Positions 9,075 through 19,856 of a stretch of 64,000 bases of DNA are shown in pieces (the stretch's first letter is position 1; every line of letters begins with the position of its first letter). The notes under the pieces were generated by a model that had not been told where the DNA came from, did not search any database, and saw only the letters and a list, made by a program, of their open reading frames with translations. Made by a program: the position numbers and the translations under genes. Source of the DNA: Pseudomonas parakoreensis (lineage in GTDB: Bacteria; Pseudomonadota; Gammaproteobacteria; Pseudomonadales; Pseudomonadaceae); NCBI RefSeq assembly GCF_021602155.1, contig NZ_BQHY01000019.1:24869-88868 (forward strand), given 5' to 3'.

Positions 9075-10292
9075 ATGGCTATCAGCAACGCTCAGACCGC
9101 CGCTGCCTCGGCGTCCTCTCCTTCCCAAAGCAGCCCGTTGGTGATGCGTATCATCGGCGCGGTGGCGCTGGCGCATTTGATCAACGACCTGATTCAGTCA
9201 GTGCTACCGTCGATCTATCCGATGCTCAAAGCCAACTATGGCTTGAGCTTCACCCAAGTCGGTTTGATTACCCTGACCTTTCAACTGACAGCATCGTTGT
9301 TACAGCCTTGGGTCGGTTATCACACGGATCGCCATCCAAAACCGTGGCTGTTGCCGGCGGGCTCGATCTGCACGCTGATCGGCATCGTGATGATGTCGGT
9401 GGTCGGCAGTTTCCCGTTGATTCTGCTGGCGGCGGCATTGATCGGTATCGGTTCTTCGACCTTTCACCCCGAAGCCTCGCGAATTGCCCGGCTGGCCTCG
9501 GGCGGGCGCTTTGGTCTGGCGCAATCGACCTTCCAGGTCGGCGGTAACGCCGGTTCCGCGTTCGGCCCGTTACTGGCAGCGGCGATCATTATTCCGTTCG
9601 GTCAGGGCAACGTGGCGTGGTTCGGTCTGTTCGCGGTGTTTGCGCTGTTCGTGCTGTACCGCATCAGTCGCTGGTACGCCCATCACTTGAACCTGTTCAA
9701 GCTCAAGGCTGGCCAGGCGGCGACTCACGGGCTGTCGAAGGGCAGGGTGATCAGTGCGCTGGTGGTGCTCGGCTTGCTGGTGTTTTCCAAGTATTTCTAC
9801 ATGGCCAGCCTTACCAGCTATTTCACCTTCTACCTGATCGAGAAGTTCGACCTGTCGGTGGCCAGTTCGCAGTTGCACCTGTTCCTGTTTCTCGGTGCGG
9901 TGGCGGCGGGGACGTTCTTCGGCGGGCCGATTGGCGACAAGATCGGGCGTAAGGCGGTGATCTGGTTTTCGATTCTCGGCGTGGCACCGTTCACCTTGCT
10001 GATGCCGCACGTCGATCTGTTCTGGACCTCTGTCCTCAGTGTGGTGATCGGCTTCATCCTCGCCTCGGCGTTCTCGGCGATTGTGGTGTACGCGCAAGAG
10101 CTGGTGCCGGGTAATGTCGGGATGATTGCCGGCGTGTTCTTCGGCTTGATGTTCGGTTTTGGCGGGATCGGTGCGGCGTTGCTCGGGCATCTGGCGGATG
10201 TGCACGGCATCGAGTACGTGTATTTCCTGTGCTCGTTTTTGCCGTTGTTTGGCGTGCTGGCGATCTTCTTGCCACGCACTAAAAAGGCCTGA
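9075..10292 (+). CDS. fsr: MFS exporter, fosmidomycin-resistance (Fsr) type
   Basis: Proton-driven major facilitator exporter of 405 residues with 12 predicted membrane segments. The segments HLINDLIQSVLPSIYPML, LTLTFQLTASLLQPWVGY and GIGSSTFHPEASRIAR are the family signature of Fsr, which exports fosmidomycin in E. coli. It is monocistronic, flanked by the REP hairpin upstream and a terminator downstream. Natural substrate unknown. The symbol follows family resemblance. Confidence 0.85.
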   Translation: MAISNAQTAAASASSPSQSSPLVMRIIGAVALAHLINDLIQSVLPSIYPMLKANYGLSFTQVGLITLTFQLTASLLQPWVGYHTDRHPKPWLLPAGSICTLIGIVMMSVVGSFPLILLAAALIGIGSSTFHPEASRIARLASGGRFGLAQSTFQVGGNAGSAFGPLLAAAIIIPFGQGNVAWFGLFAVFALFVLYRISRWYAHHLNLFKLKAGQAATHGLSKGRVISALVVLGLLVFSKYFYMASLTSYFTFYLIEKFDLSVASSQLHLFLFLGAVAAGTFFGGPIGDKIGRKAVIWFSILGVAPFTLLMPHVDLFWTSVLSVVIGFILASAFSAIVVYAQELVPGNVGMIAGVFFGLMFGFGGIGAALLGHLADVHGIEYVYFLCSFLPLFGVLAIFLPRTKKA

Positions 10293-10343
10293 CTCCACAT
10301 CGCTCCCACAGGGGAAATATGTTCAGCAGTAAATTTCAGGCAC

Positions 10344-10373
10344 AAAAAAGCCGCGTATCAAACGCGGCTTTTT
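10344..10373. terminator. Bidirectional intrinsic terminator between fsr and ychF
   Basis: GCCGCGT and ACGCGGC arms enclose a 5-base loop and are flanked by six A on the left and five T on the right. It can terminate both converging transcripts. Confidence 0.9.
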
Positions 10374-10387
10374 CTTGGACGTAACGC

Positions 10388-11488
10388 TTACACGTTGAAG
10401 CGGAAGTGCATCACGTCACCGTCCTTGACGATGTAGTCCTTGCCTTCCAGGCGCCATTTACCGGCTTCCTTGGCACCGGCTTCGCCCTTGTACTGGATGA
10501 AGTCGTTGTAAGCGATGACTTCGGCGCGGATGAAGCCTTTTTCGAAGTCGGTGTGGATCACGCCGGCAGCTTGGGGTGCGGTGGCACCGACGCGGACGGT
10601 CCAGGCGCGGACTTCTTCGACGCCTGCGGTGAAGTAGGTCTGCAGGTGCAGCATTTCGTAGCCGGCACGGATCACGCGGTTCAGGCCAGGCTCTTCCAGG
10701 CCCAGCGCCTCGAGGAACATGTCCTTCTCTTCGCCGTCTTCGAGCTCGGCGATTTCCGCTTCGATCTTGTTGCACACCGGAACCACCATGGCGCCTTCTT
10801 CTTCGGCGATGGCCTTGACCACGTCCAGGTGCGGGTTGTTCTCGAAACCGTCTTCAGCGACGTTGGCGATGTACATGACCGGTTTGGTGGTCAGCAGGTG
10901 GAAACCCTTGATGATCGCCTTCTCGTCGGCGCTCATGTTCTTCATCAGGCTGCGCGCAGGCTTGCCTTCGGTGAAGTGAGGGATCAATTGCTCCAGCAGG
11001 GCTTTCTGAGCCACTGCGTCCTTGTCACCACCCTTGGCATTGCGCGCGACTTTCTGCAGTTGCTTCTCGCAGCTGTCGAGGTCGGCGAAGATCAGTTCCA
11101 GGTCGATGATTTCGATGTCGCGCTTCGGGTTGACGCTGTTGGACACGTGGATCACGTTGTCGTCTTCGAAGCAGCGCACCACGTGAGCGATGGCGTCGGT
11201 TTCACGGATGTTGGCCAGGAACTTGTTGCCCAGACCTTCACCTTTCGAGGCGCCGGCTACCAGGCCTGCGATGTCGACGAATTCCATGGTGGTCGGCAGG
11301 ATGCGCTTCGGATTGACGATGGCCGCCAGAGCGTCCAGACGCGGATCCGGCATCGGCACGATGCCGCTGTTCGGCTCGATGGTGCAGAAGGGGAAGTTCT
11401 CGGCCGCGATACCGGATTTGGTCAGGGCGTTGAACAGGGTGGACTTGCCGACGTTAGGCAGGCCGACGATGCCGCAATTGAATCCCAT
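10388..11488 (-). CDS. ychF: Redox-regulated ATPase/GTPase YchF (Obg family)
   Basis: Ribosome-associated P-loop NTPase (OLA1/YchF), 366 residues. The N-terminal G domain has the P-loop GLPNVGKS (8-15) and the degenerate G4 motif NKIEAE in place of NKxD, which explains the ATP preference known for the family. A helical insert and a C-terminal TGS domain follow. It sits 22 bp downstream of pth on the same strand, the usual gammaproteobacterial order. Confidence 0.97.
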   Translation of the reverse strand: MGFNCGIVGLPNVGKSTLFNALTKSGIAAENFPFCTIEPNSGIVPMPDPRLDALAAIVNPKRILPTTMEFVDIAGLVAGASKGEGLGNKFLANIRETDAIAHVVRCFEDDNVIHVSNSVNPKRDIEIIDLELIFADLDSCEKQLQKVARNAKGGDKDAVAQKALLEQLIPHFTEGKPARSLMKNMSADEKAIIKGFHLLTTKPVMYIANVAEDGFENNPHLDVVKAIAEEEGAMVVPVCNKIEAEIAELEDGEEKDMFLEALGLEEPGLNRVIRAGYEMLHLQTYFTAGVEEVRAWTVRVGATAPQAAGVIHTDFEKGFIRAEVIAYNDFIQYKGEAGAKEAGKWRLEGKDYIVKDGDVMHFRFNV

Positions 11489-11510
11489 GGTGTTTCCCCT
11501 CGGATTAGAG

Positions 11511-12095
11511 TCAGGCCTTCTGGCTGTGCAGGTTTTTCATCGCGCGGTTCCATTCACCGGCGAGGATATCCGGCAGCACGCCGAGGGCAAAGTCGATGCT
11601 GGCATCGAGTTTTTCCTGTTCGGCGCGTGGCGCACGACCCAGGACGAAATTTGAAACCATACTGGCGACGCCCGGGTGGCCGATGCCGAGCCGCAGGCGG
11701 TAGAACGTATTCTGATTGCCCAGTTGCGCAATGATGTCGCGCAACCCGTTGTGACCGCCATGGCCGCCGCCCTGCTTGAGCTTGGCGACGCCCGGAGGCA
11801 GATCGAGTTCGTCGTGCGCCACCAGGATTTCTTCAGGCTTGATGCGGAAGAACCCGGCGAGTGCCGCGACGGCCTGGCCGCTGCGGTTCATGTAGGTGGT
11901 GGGAATCAGCAGACGAACATCCTGACCCTGATGCGAGTAGCGCCCGGTCAGGCCGAAATATTTGCGATCGGCCACAAGGTTCACACCTTGCGCGGCAGCG
12001 ATGCGCTCAACAAAAAGGGCCCCTGCGTTATGCCGGGTCTGTTCGTATTCGGCGCCTGGATTTCCCAGGCCAACGATCAGTTTGATGGCAGTCAC
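11511..12095 (-). CDS. pth: Peptidyl-tRNA hydrolase
   Basis: Releases peptides from peptidyl-tRNA that has dropped off ribosomes. 194 residues, normal family length. The N-terminal motif [19 protein letters not shown] contains the catalytic His, and Asn and Asp active-site positions are present ([15 protein letters not shown]). The start codon is GTG at 12095, with GGAAGG about 9 bp upstream. Followed by ychF on the same strand. Confidence 0.97.
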   Translation of the reverse strand: MTAIKLIVGLGNPGAEYEQTRHNAGALFVERIAAAQGVNLVADRKYFGLTGRYSHQGQDVRLLIPTTYMNRSGQAVAALAGFFRIKPEEILVAHDELDLPPGVAKLKQGGGHGGHNGLRDIIAQLGNQNTFYRLRLGIGHPGVASMVSNFVLGRAPRAEQEKLDASIDFALGVLPDILAGEWNRAMKNLHSQKA

Positions 12096-12264
12096 GATAG
12101 GGGCCCTTCCTTGGAGTGGTGTTTGACATCGCCGCGATCAGTGAAGGCGGCGAAAGTGGACGAAAATTGCTCATTTACCATGAATGTAAACTCCGCGTTC
12201 CCGCCCGCTTTCTCGCTACGTTCCAGTCCGCGATGTTTCACTCACTCCGACGAACAGAGTGAAA

Positions 12265-12867
12265 TTACTCTGCTGCGCCTTCTTCGGTAGCTTCTGGAGC
12301 AACACGTGGAGCGTGGACGTTGGCTACTGCCTTGTCATCGCCGTGTGCCAGAGCAACGAACTCGACACCTTTAGGAGCTTTGAGGTCCGACAGGTGAACG
12401 ATGGTGCCGATTTCAGCGTTAGCCAGGTCGACTTCGATGAACTCAGGCAGGTCTTTTGGCAGGCAGGAAACTTCGATCTCGGCAACAACGTGCGAGATTT
12501 CGCCGCCTTTCTTCACTGGAGCAGCTTCGTTGATGAAGTGCACAGGAACGATAGCGGTCAGTTTCTGGCCAGCGACAACGCGTACGAAGTCAGCGTGCAT
12601 CACGTGGCCTTTGGCCGGGTGACGTTGCAGTGCCTTGATCACGACGTTTTGTTTCTTGCCACCAACGTTCAGCTCGATGATGTGGCTGTAAGCCGCTTCG
12701 TTTTCGAGCAGTTTGGCAACTTCTTTGGCCAGCATGCTGATGGATTCAGGGGCTTTGTCGCCACCGTAAACAACAGCTGGAACCAGAGCGGCGAGACGAC
12801 GCAGGCGGCGGCTCGCACCTTTCCCCAGGTCGGAACGCACTTCAGCATTCAGAGTAAAATCGTTCAT
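12265..12867 (-). CDS. rplY: 50S ribosomal protein L25, CTC/TL5 type
   Basis: Binds 5S rRNA in the large subunit. The ATG at 12867, with GGAG 7 bp upstream, gives 200 residues beginning [20 protein letters not shown]; the longer open frame to 12981 runs through a terminator hairpin and is rejected. The N-terminal L25 domain (about 1-95) is followed by the extra beta domain of the CTC form, ending in an acidic tail. It is between prs and pth, the usual Pseudomonas arrangement. Confidence 0.96.
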   Translation of the reverse strand: MNDFTLNAEVRSDLGKGASRRLRRLAALVPAVVYGGDKAPESISMLAKEVAKLLENEAAYSHIIELNVGGKKQNVVIKALQRHPAKGHVMHADFVRVVAGQKLTAIVPVHFINEAAPVKKGGEISHVVAEIEVSCLPKDLPEFIEVDLANAEIGTIVHLSDLKAPKGVEFVALAHGDDKAVANVHAPRVAPEATEEGAAE

Positions 12868-12931
12868 TTTGTATCTCCAAAATAGCCATGACCGAGCGGC
12901 GTTTGCGACCAGCGCCAAACACGGTATGGGC

Positions 12932-12975
12932 AAAAAAGCCCCGCCCCGACAGGAATGCCGGGGCGGGGCGCTTTT
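12932..12975 (-). terminator. Strong intrinsic terminator between prs and rplY
   Basis: GC-only arms of 11 bp (GCCCCGCCCCG and its complement) enclose a 10-base loop. Six A on the plus strand give a U-tract when read on the minus strand, in the direction from prs to rplY. Either rplY has its own promoter in the roughly 65 bp after the hairpin, or read-through is partial. Confidence 0.85.
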
Positions 12976-13008
12976 CGTCAACGAGACATTTCGAGAAGGG
13001 CAGGGCCC

Positions 13009-13950
13009 TTAACGGAACATCGCGCTGATCGATTCTTCATTGCTGATGCGGCGAACCGCTTCGGCAACAACCGGTGCGATATCCAGTTGACGGATACGTG
13101 CACAGGCTTGTGCTGCAGCGGACAGCGGGATGGTGTTAGTCACCACCAGCTCGTCCAGCACGGAATTTTCGATATTCTCGATGGCCCGACCCGACAGCAC
13201 AGGGTGTGTGCAGTAGGCAAAGACCTTGGCTGCGCCATGCTCTTTCAAGGCCTTGGCCGCGTGGCACAGAGTGCCGGCGGTATCGACCATGTCATCGACC
13301 AGAATGCAGGTACGCCCTTCGACATCACCGATGATATGCATCACTTCAGAGTGATTGGCTTTCTCACGGCGTTTGTCGATGATCCCGAGATCCACGCCCA
13401 GGGATTTGGCAACGGCACGTGCACGCACGACGCCACCAATGTCCGGGGACACGATCATCAGGTTTTCGAAGCGCTGATCTTCAATGTCATCCACCAGAAC
13501 CGGGGAGCCGTAGATGTTATCTACCGGAATATCGAAGAAGCCCTGAATCTGGTCAGCATGCAGATCAACCGTGAGCACACGGTCGATGCCGACTACGGTA
13601 AGCATGTCAGCAACGACTTTCGCGCTGATAGCCACACGTGCGGAACGCGGACGGCGATCCTGACGGGCATAACCAAAATAAGGAATAACAGCAGTGATAC
13701 GAGTAGCCGAGGAGCGGCGGAAGGCATCAGCCATCACGACCAGTTCCATCAGGTTATCGTTGGTCGGGGCGCAAGTCGGCTGAATAATGAAAACGTCTTT
13801 ACCGCGAACGTTTTCATTGATCTCGGCAGTAATTTCGCCGTCGGAAAACTTGCCGACAGAGATGTCACCGAGAGGGATATGCAGCTGACGTACAACACGC
13901 CGAGCCAGATCGGGGTTAGCGTTCCCCGTAAAGACCATCATCTTGGACAC
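13009..13950 (-). CDS. prs: Ribose-phosphate pyrophosphokinase (PRPP synthase)
   Basis: Makes PRPP from ribose 5-phosphate and ATP for nucleotide, histidine, tryptophan and NAD synthesis. 313 residues, class I length. The ATP-binding segment [10 protein letters not shown] and the PRPP-binding loop [13 protein letters not shown] (near residue 220) are present. It follows the tRNA-Gln gene by 45 bp on the same strand and is probably cotranscribed with ispE and the tRNA. Its product is the cosubstrate for Upp and Hpt at 36-38 kb. Confidence 0.97.
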   Translation of the reverse strand: MSKMMVFTGNANPDLARRVVRQLHIPLGDISVGKFSDGEITAEINENVRGKDVFIIQPTCAPTNDNLMELVVMADAFRRSSATRITAVIPYFGYARQDRRPRSARVAISAKVVADMLTVVGIDRVLTVDLHADQIQGFFDIPVDNIYGSPVLVDDIEDQRFENLMIVSPDIGGVVRARAVAKSLGVDLGIIDKRREKANHSEVMHIIGDVEGRTCILVDDMVDTAGTLCHAAKALKEHGAAKVFAYCTHPVLSGRAIENIENSVLDELVVTNTIPLSAAAQACARIRQLDIAPVVAEAVRRISNEESISAMFR

Positions 13951-13995
13951 GCGCAGTACCTAGAGGCTGAGGGTAACCTGGATGAGTATAGAAAA

Positions 13996-14070
13996 TGGCA
14001 GGGGCGGCTGGATTCGAACCAACGCATGGCAGGATCAAAACCTGCTGCCTTACCGCTTGGCGACGCCCCT
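13996..14070 (-). tRNA. tRNA-Gln (anticodon TTG)
   Basis: A complete 75-base cloverleaf on the minus strand: acceptor arms AGGGGCG and CGCCCCT with encoded CCA, T-loop GGTTCGAATCC, and anticodon loop TTTTGAT, whose TTG reads CAA/CAG. It lies between ispE and prs on the same strand, as in other pseudomonads. Confidence 0.96.
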
Positions 14071-14107
14071 GTATCTGTTGCTTCAAGTGCCTGGCACTTG
14101 ATTCCTT

Positions 14108-14959
14108 TTAGAGCAGACTTTGCAGCTTGCGATGCAACATCGAAACGTTGCTTCCTTTTGCTACAAACCCTGTAAGGGTCTCTGTAAGAAGGGCCGAGAC
14201 TTTATCAGCTTCAGCTTTGCTTGGGAAGCCCCCAAACACACAACTTCCAGTTCCGGTGAGTTTTGCTTCGGTAAATTTACCTAACAAATCCAATGCGTTA
14301 CGTACCTCTGGATAACGCCTTGCAACCACCGGCAAGCAGTCATTTCGACTGTTTCCCTCGGGAACGGGGCGCACTTTAATGGGCGGCGTGTTACGTGTCA
14401 ACAAAGGATCGGAAAAAATTTCTGCCGTACTTACAGAGACTTGCGGCACGAGCACCAGATACCACGGTTCTTCGGGTTCGACCGGGGTCAGTTTTTCGCC
14501 CACGCCTTCGGCAAATGCCGCGTGACCACGAACGAAAACCGGCACGTCAGCGCCGAGCGAAAGGCCCAGTGCCGCGAGGCGATCTTCATCCCAGCCCAGT
14601 TGCCACAGGTGATTGAGACCGAGCAGGGTAGTGGCCGCGTTCGAGCTGCCGCCACCGATGCCGCCACCCATCGGCAGCACCTTGTCGATCCAGATGTCGA
14701 TGCCCAGTGTGCAGCCGGACTGTTGCTGAAGCATTTTCGCCGCGCGCACGATCAGATTGCTGTCGTGGGGCACGCCAGCGAATTCGGTGTGCAGCTGAAT
14801 CACGCCGTCGTCGCGCACGGCGAAGGTGATTTCGTCGCCGTAATCGACAAACTGAAACAGCGTCTGCAGTTCGTGATAACCGTCTGCACGGCGCCCGAGA
14901 ATGTGCAGCATCAAATTGAGCTTGGCCGGCGACGGCAGCGTCAGACGTGGAGCGGTCAT
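14108..14959 (-). CDS. ispE: 4-diphosphocytidyl-2-C-methyl-D-erythritol kinase
   Basis: Phosphorylates CDP-methylerythritol in the MEP isoprenoid pathway. 283 residues, normal length. The GHMP-kinase signature [15 protein letters not shown] and the N-terminal [11 protein letters not shown] are clear, as is the C-terminal GTGSCVFG motif. It starts 3 bp after the lolB stop, so the TPR lipoprotein, lolB and ispE form one minus-strand operon running into tRNA-Gln and prs. Confidence 0.97.
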   Translation of the reverse strand: MTAPRLTLPSPAKLNLMLHILGRRADGYHELQTLFQFVDYGDEITFAVRDDGVIQLHTEFAGVPHDSNLIVRAAKMLQQQSGCTLGIDIWIDKVLPMGGGIGGGSSNAATTLLGLNHLWQLGWDEDRLAALGLSLGADVPVFVRGHAAFAEGVGEKLTPVEPEEPWYLVLVPQVSVSTAEIFSDPLLTRNTPPIKVRPVPEGNSRNDCLPVVARRYPEVRNALDLLGKFTEAKLTGTGSCVFGGFPSKAEADKVSALLTETLTGFVAKGSNVSMLHRKLQSLL

Positions 14960-14962
14960 GGG

Positions 14963-15580
14963 TTATTGCCCCAATTTACGCGGTTGCCAGGTCTTGATCA
15001 CCAGCGTCACGTCCAGATCGGTGCCATGCAGTTTGATCCGCTCGGGCAGCCAGTAACCGTTCTGCTCGGCGTAGCTGAGGTACTCGACCTTCCAGCCGTC
15101 CTGTTCCAGATTGGCCAGACGACTGTCGTTATCCAGGGTCAGACGGCTTTTGCTGCTGGGCGCCGGCAGGCCACGGACCCACCAGGCCAGATTCGACACG
15201 GGCAGCTTCCAGCCCAGTTGCTCTTCGAGCAGCGCTTCCGGCGACTCGGCGTCATAGCGGCCCTGATTGGCGACTTCCAGCGAGACCTTGCCCGGACGCC
15301 CGGTCAGACGCGCCGCGCCACGACCCAGCGGGCCGGACAGACGAATGTCGTAATAGTCCTGGCGTTGCAGCCAGAACAGCGTGCCGCTACCGGAATCTTT
15401 CGGTGCGCGGATGCCGATCTTGCCGTCGATCTGCCAGCCGTCGAGGCCGGTCAGCTGTTGTTTGTTCGCGGCCCACTGAGCCGGACTGCCGTGGCCCTCG
15501 ACCGATTCGCGAGCACCGAAGCCCGCGCAACCGGCGAGCAGGGCGATGAAACTGAAAACAATAACGTGGCGCAAAAACAT
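14963..15580 (-). CDS. lolB: Outer-membrane lipoprotein insertion factor LolB
   Basis: Receives lipoproteins from LolA and inserts them in the outer membrane; itself a lipoprotein. 205 residues with lipobox LLAGC (Cys18), then [22 protein letters not shown], typical of the LolB beta-barrel half, and a conserved [10 protein letters not shown] motif. Gaps of 3 bp on both sides indicate cotranscription with the TPR lipoprotein and ispE. Confidence 0.96.
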   Translation of the reverse strand: MFLRHVIVFSFIALLAGCAGFGARESVEGHGSPAQWAANKQQLTGLDGWQIDGKIGIRAPKDSGSGTLFWLQRQDYYDIRLSGPLGRGAARLTGRPGKVSLEVANQGRYDAESPEALLEEQLGWKLPVSNLAWWVRGLPAPSSKSRLTLDNDSRLANLEQDGWKVEYLSYAEQNGYWLPERIKLHGTDLDVTLVIKTWQPRKLGQ

Positions 15581-15583
15581 GAG

Positions 15584-17308
15584 TTAAAGAGTCTCGGATC
15601 CGGTCAGGCGCTTGATGGTACTGCGCAGGATGGTGCTGTCGGGCTGATCCTTGAGGAATTTGCCCCAGACCTGTTTGGCTTCGCGCTGATTGCCCTTGAC
15701 CCACAGGACTTCGCCCAGGTGCGCGGCGACTTCGTGGTCCGGGAAGCGCTCGAGAGCCTGACGCAGATACTTCTCGGCGTCGTCCAGATTGCCCATGCGG
15801 AAATTCACCCAGCCAAGGCTGTCGAGTACCGCCGGGTCTTCCGGATTGATCTGGTGCGCCTGTTCGATCAGGGCTTTGGCTTCGGCATAGCGGGTAGTGC
15901 GATCGGACAGGGTGTAGCCCAGCGCATTGAGCGCCATGGCGTTGTCCGGGTCGCGCTTGATGATCAGGCGCAGGTCTTTTTCCATCTGCGCCAGGTCATT
16001 GCGCTTTTCCGCGAGCATGGCGCGGGTGTAGAGCAGATTCAGATCGTCCGGGTATTGCAGCAGCGCTTGCTGCAGGACCTTCCAGGCCTTGTCGTCCTGT
16101 TTGTTGGCCGACAGGGTTTCGGATTCGATCAAATACAGCTGGATTGCGTAATCCGGCTGGGCATCGCGCTCGGCCGCCAGTTTGCTCTGGGCTTCGGCGG
16201 TCTTGCCGTTGTTCATCAGAATGTCCGCCTGACGCAGTTGCGCCGGCAGATAGTCATTGCCTGGGCCGACCTGGGCGTATTCGATCAGCGCGCCCTGTGG
16301 ATCGTTGCGCTCTTCAGCGATGCGGCCGAGGTTCAGGTGTGCCGAATCGACGTGGCTTTCCCGGGCGATCAGGTCTTCCAGGTAGCCCTTGGCCTCGTCC
16401 CAGGCCTTGGCTTCCAGGCAGACCAATGCCAGCGAGTAACGCAGTTCGTCATCTTCCGGGTATTGCTGAACCAAGGTGGAGAACTCGACTTTGGCGTCGT
16501 CCATCCGGTCCTGTTCGACCAGGGTGCGCGCATACGTCAGGCGCAGGCGCTTGTCGTCCGGGTATTGCTTGATGCTTTTGCGCAGCAGTGGCAATGCTTC
16601 GTCGCCACGATTCAGGGTTTGCAGCAGGCGCGCGCGCAGCAGGATCGGCGCAATCTCGCCTTCTTCCGGCGGGTTGTCTTCGAGCAGGGTCAGTGCGGCT
16701 TTATTGTCGCCGTCTTGTTGCAGCAACAGGGCCTTGCCGAAAATCAGCTGACTGTTCTTCGGGTGGCGCTGCAGCAGACGGTCGAAACTTTTCATCAAAC
16801 CGTTGCGGGTTTCCTGATCGGTGTCGGCCGCCGACAGTGCGAGGAAGTCGAAATGAGTGTCGCCCTTGCCCTGCAGAACTTTCTCCATGTAGACCATGGA
16901 GTCGTCGTAACGCCCGGCGCGGGCCAGCTGCACGGCAGCGGCGCGCTGCGCCTCGAGGTCGTCCGGGGCGTTTTTTGCCCAGATCAGTGCGGTATCCAGC
17001 GCAGGCTGGTCGGCACCGAGGTATTCGGCGATGCGGAACGCGCGCTCGGAAACCCCCGGATCCTGGGTGTTGATCGCCTGGGTCACGTAGTTGTCCAGGG
17101 CAATGTCGAAACGATTGCGCTGGCCGGCGAGTTCGGCGCTCAGCAGGCTGAACACGGTTTCTTCGCTGAACGAGCTGTAAACCTTGGGTTTTTCAGGCGC
17201 GGGCGTGGTGTCTTCGACCGGCGGGGTACCGTCCGGCGAAACGGGTGCCATGGCCTGGCAGCCGCTGAGGAAGACAAAAGCAAGGAGCAACGCGGAAGAT
17301 CTATTCAT
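15584..17308 (-). CDS. Tetratricopeptide-repeat lipoprotein
   Basis: 574 residues. The N-terminus has a signal peptide with lipobox LSGC (Cys17), so the protein is probably lipid-anchored in the periplasm. The remainder is a chain of about ten TPR-type helical hairpins (for example ALNALGYTLSDRTTRYAEAK and DPAVLDSLGWVNFRMGNLDD), a scaffold for protein contacts. It is the first gene of the lolB-ispE operon and diverges from hemA. The position corresponds, from memory, to P. aeruginosa PA4667. Partners unknown. Confidence 0.92.
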   Translation of the reverse strand: MNRSSALLLAFVFLSGCQAMAPVSPDGTPPVEDTTPAPEKPKVYSSFSEETVFSLLSAELAGQRNRFDIALDNYVTQAINTQDPGVSERAFRIAEYLGADQPALDTALIWAKNAPDDLEAQRAAAVQLARAGRYDDSMVYMEKVLQGKGDTHFDFLALSAADTDQETRNGLMKSFDRLLQRHPKNSQLIFGKALLLQQDGDNKAALTLLEDNPPEEGEIAPILLRARLLQTLNRGDEALPLLRKSIKQYPDDKRLRLTYARTLVEQDRMDDAKVEFSTLVQQYPEDDELRYSLALVCLEAKAWDEAKGYLEDLIARESHVDSAHLNLGRIAEERNDPQGALIEYAQVGPGNDYLPAQLRQADILMNNGKTAEAQSKLAAERDAQPDYAIQLYLIESETLSANKQDDKAWKVLQQALLQYPDDLNLLYTRAMLAEKRNDLAQMEKDLRLIIKRDPDNAMALNALGYTLSDRTTRYAEAKALIEQAHQINPEDPAVLDSLGWVNFRMGNLDDAEKYLRQALERFPDHEVAAHLGEVLWVKGNQREAKQVWGKFLKDQPDSTILRSTIKRLTGSETL

Positions 17309-17490
17309 ATAGGAGAAGGACGACTAACCTGCGGTCGGATCATCATGACACAAGCCTTCGGTCAAACATAACCGAGTCTCGAATGTGGCCTTTATAGTGG
17401 CCGACAATTGGGACAATAGTCAGCGGTAGTTGTTCTGAATCTGACGAAGTAGGACAATTGCCGGCTTCACGTCACCATCAGCGACCTTGA

Positions 17491-18777
17491 ATGGCCTTCC
17501 TTGCACTCGGTATTAACCACAAGACTGCTTCAGTAGACGTCCGCGAGCGCGTGGCCTTTACCCCTGAGCAGCTGGTTGAGGCCTTGCAGCAGCTCTGCCG
17601 ACTCACCGACAGCCGCGAAGCTGCGATCCTCTCCACCTGCAATCGCAGTGAGCTTTATATAGAACAGGATCAGATTTCCGCTGATCTGGTTCTGCGCTGG
17701 CTGGCGGATTATCACCATTTAAGCCTCGATGAGCTGCGCGCGAGCGCTTATGTGCACGAAGATGATGCGGCAGTTCGTCACATGATGCGCGTCGCCTCCG
17801 GGCTCGACTCGCTGGTGCTGGGCGAACCGCAGATTCTCGGCCAGATGAAATCGGCCTACGCCGTGGCGCGTGAGGCGGGCACCATCGGCCCGCTGCTGGG
17901 GCGGCTGTTTCAAGCGACGTTCAACGCCGCCAAGCAAGTCCGTACCGACACCGCCATCGGCGAAAACCCGGTGTCCGTGGCGTTTGCCGCCGTCAGCCTG
18001 GCCAAACAGATTTTCAGTGATTTGCAGCGCAGCCAGGCCCTGTTGATCGGCGCCGGCGAGACCATCACGCTGGTCGCCCGCCATTTGCACGAGCTGGGGG
18101 TCAAGCGCATCGTGGTGGCCAACCGTACGCTGGAACGCGCCAGCCTGCTGGCCGAGCAGTTCGGCGCGCATGCGGTGCTGCTCTCGGACATTCCGGCAGA
18201 ACTGGTGCGCAGCGATATCGTGATCAGTTCGACCGCCAGCCAGTTGCCGATCCTCGGTAAAGGCGCCGTCGAAAGCGCGCTGAAGCAGCGCAAGCACAAG
18301 CCGATCTTCATGGTCGACATCGCCGTACCCCGCGACATCGAGCCGGAAGTCGGCGAACTCGACGACGTTTACCTGTACAGCGTCGACGATCTGCACGAAG
18401 TGGTCGCCGAGAACCTCAAGAGTCGGCAGGGCGCAGCCCAGGCGGCGGAAGAGATGGTTTCGGTCGGCGCCGACGATTTCATGGTGCGTCTGCGCGAACT
18501 GGCGGCGGTCGATGTGCTCAAGGCTTATCGGCAACAGAGCGAACGCCTGCGCGACGAGGAGCTGCAAAAGGCCCTGCGTCTGCTGGCCAACGGCGGCAAC
18601 GCCGAAGAGGTGCTCGGGCAACTGGCCCGTGGCCTGACCAATAAACTGCTGCATGCGCCCAGCGTGCAGTTGAAAAAGCTTTCTGCCGAAGGCCGCCTCG
18701 ATGCGCTGGCCATGGCCCAGGAACTCTTCGCCCTCGAGGGCTCACCGGATAGTTTTTCGGATAAAAAACCGCAATGA
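17491..18777 (+). CDS. hemA: Glutamyl-tRNA reductase
   Basis: Reduces glutamyl-tRNA to glutamate-1-semialdehyde, the first step of C5 tetrapyrrole synthesis. 428 residues. The catalytic Cys is in STCNRSE (about residue 50), the NADPH-binding segment is [15 protein letters not shown], and the C-terminal helical dimerisation domain is intact. Its last bases overlap the prfA ATG by 4 bp, the usual hemA-prfA arrangement. The pathway ends with HemH, encoded at 34130 in this window. Confidence 0.97.
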   Translation: MAFLALGINHKTASVDVRERVAFTPEQLVEALQQLCRLTDSREAAILSTCNRSELYIEQDQISADLVLRWLADYHHLSLDELRASAYVHEDDAAVRHMMRVASGLDSLVLGEPQILGQMKSAYAVAREAGTIGPLLGRLFQATFNAAKQVRTDTAIGENPVSVAFAAVSLAKQIFSDLQRSQALLIGAGETITLVARHLHELGVKRIVVANRTLERASLLAEQFGAHAVLLSDIPAELVRSDIVISSTASQLPILGKGAVESALKQRKHKPIFMVDIAVPRDIEPEVGELDDVYLYSVDDLHEVVAENLKSRQGAAQAAEEMVSVGADDFMVRLRELAAVDVLKAYRQQSERLRDEELQKALRLLANGGNAEEVLGQLARGLTNKLLHAPSVQLKKLSAEGRLDALAMAQELFALEGSPDSFSDKKPQ

Positions 18778-19856
18778 AAGCGTCACTGCTCAACAAGCTG
18801 GACACCCTCCAGGACCGTTTCGAGGAACTGACCGCGCTGCTCGGCGACGGCGAAGTCATTGCCGACCAGGCCAAATTCCGCGCTTATTCCAAGGAATACG
18901 CCGAACTCGAGCCGGTGGTACAAGGCTATAAAAAGCTGCTCGGCGTACAAAGTGATCTTGAAGGCGCCCAGGCGCTGCTCAAGGACAGCGACCCGGACAT
19001 GCGTGAAATGGCCGTGGAGGAAGTCCGCGAAGCCAAGGAATTGCTGATCAGACTGGAAGATGATCTGCAGCGCATGTTGCTGCCCAAGGATCCCAATGAC
19101 GGGCGTAACGTCTTTCTCGAAATTCGCGCCGGTACCGGTGGCGACGAAGCGGCGATCTTCTCCGGCGATCTGTTTCGCATGTACTCGCGTTACGCCGAAC
19201 GGCGTGGCTGGCGCGTGGAGATCCTTTCGGAAAACGAAGGCGAGCACGGTGGCTATAAAGAAGTCATCGCCCGCATTGAAGGCGACAACGTTTACGGCAA
19301 GCTGAAATTCGAGTCCGGCGCGCACCGCGTACAGCGTGTACCCGCCACCGAGTCCCAGGGCCGTATCCACACCTCGGCCTGCACCGTGGCGGTGTTGCCC
19401 GAGCCGGACGAGCGGGAAGCCATCGAGATCAACCCGGCGGATTTGCGTGTCGACACTTACCGCTCCTCCGGGGCCGGTGGTCAGCACGTCAACACCACCG
19501 ATTCGGCGATCCGCATCACGCACATACCGACCGGCACCGTCGTCGAGTGCCAGGAAGAACGTTCCCAGCACAAGAACCGCGCGCGGGCGATGGCCTGGCT
19601 GTCGGCCAAGCTCAACGACCAGCAGACCGCCGCAGCGGCCAATGCGATTGCCAGCGAGCGTAAATTGCTGGTCGGTTCCGGCGACCGTTCCGAGCGTATT
19701 CGTACTTACAACTTTGCTCAGGGCCGGGTCACCGACCATCGCGTCAACCTGACTCTGTACTCCCTGGATGAAATTCTCGCCGGTGGCGTTGAAGCGGTGA
19801 TCGAGCCTTTGCTGGCCGAATACCAGGCCGACCAGCTTGCAGCGATAGGTGAATAA
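18774..19856 (+). CDS. prfA: Peptide chain release factor 1
   Basis: Terminates translation at UAA and UAG. 360 residues. The codon-reading tripeptide PAT is in RVPATESQG, and the hydrolysis motif GGQ is in [15 protein letters not shown]. Coupled to hemA by a 4-bp overlap; its TAA is followed directly by the ATG of prmC, whose product methylates the GGQ glutamine. Confidence 0.98.
   Translation: MKASLLNKLDTLQDRFEELTALLGDGEVIADQAKFRAYSKEYAELEPVVQGYKKLLGVQSDLEGAQALLKDSDPDMREMAVEEVREAKELLIRLEDDLQRMLLPKDPNDGRNVFLEIRAGTGGDEAAIFSGDLFRMYSRYAERRGWRVEILSENEGEHGGYKEVIARIEGDNVYGKLKFESGAHRVQRVPATESQGRIHTSACTVAVLPEPDEREAIEINPADLRVDTYRSSGAGGQHVNTTDSAIRITHIPTGTVVECQEERSQHKNRARAMAWLSAKLNDQQTAAAANAIASERKLLVGSGDRSERIRTYNFAQGRVTDHRVNLTLYSLDEILAGGVEAVIEPLLAEYQADQLAAIGE

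Noticed and set aside
10301-10315. Fragment resembling the GTGGGAGCGA repeat (CGCTCCCACAGGGG)
   Set aside because: Only about 14 bases match and no inverted partner is present; too short to call a repeat unit.
12265-12981. L25 protein extended to a start at 12981
   Set aside because: The extension crosses a GC-rich terminator hairpin, whereas the ATG at 12867 has a ribosome-binding site and the standard L25 N-terminus.
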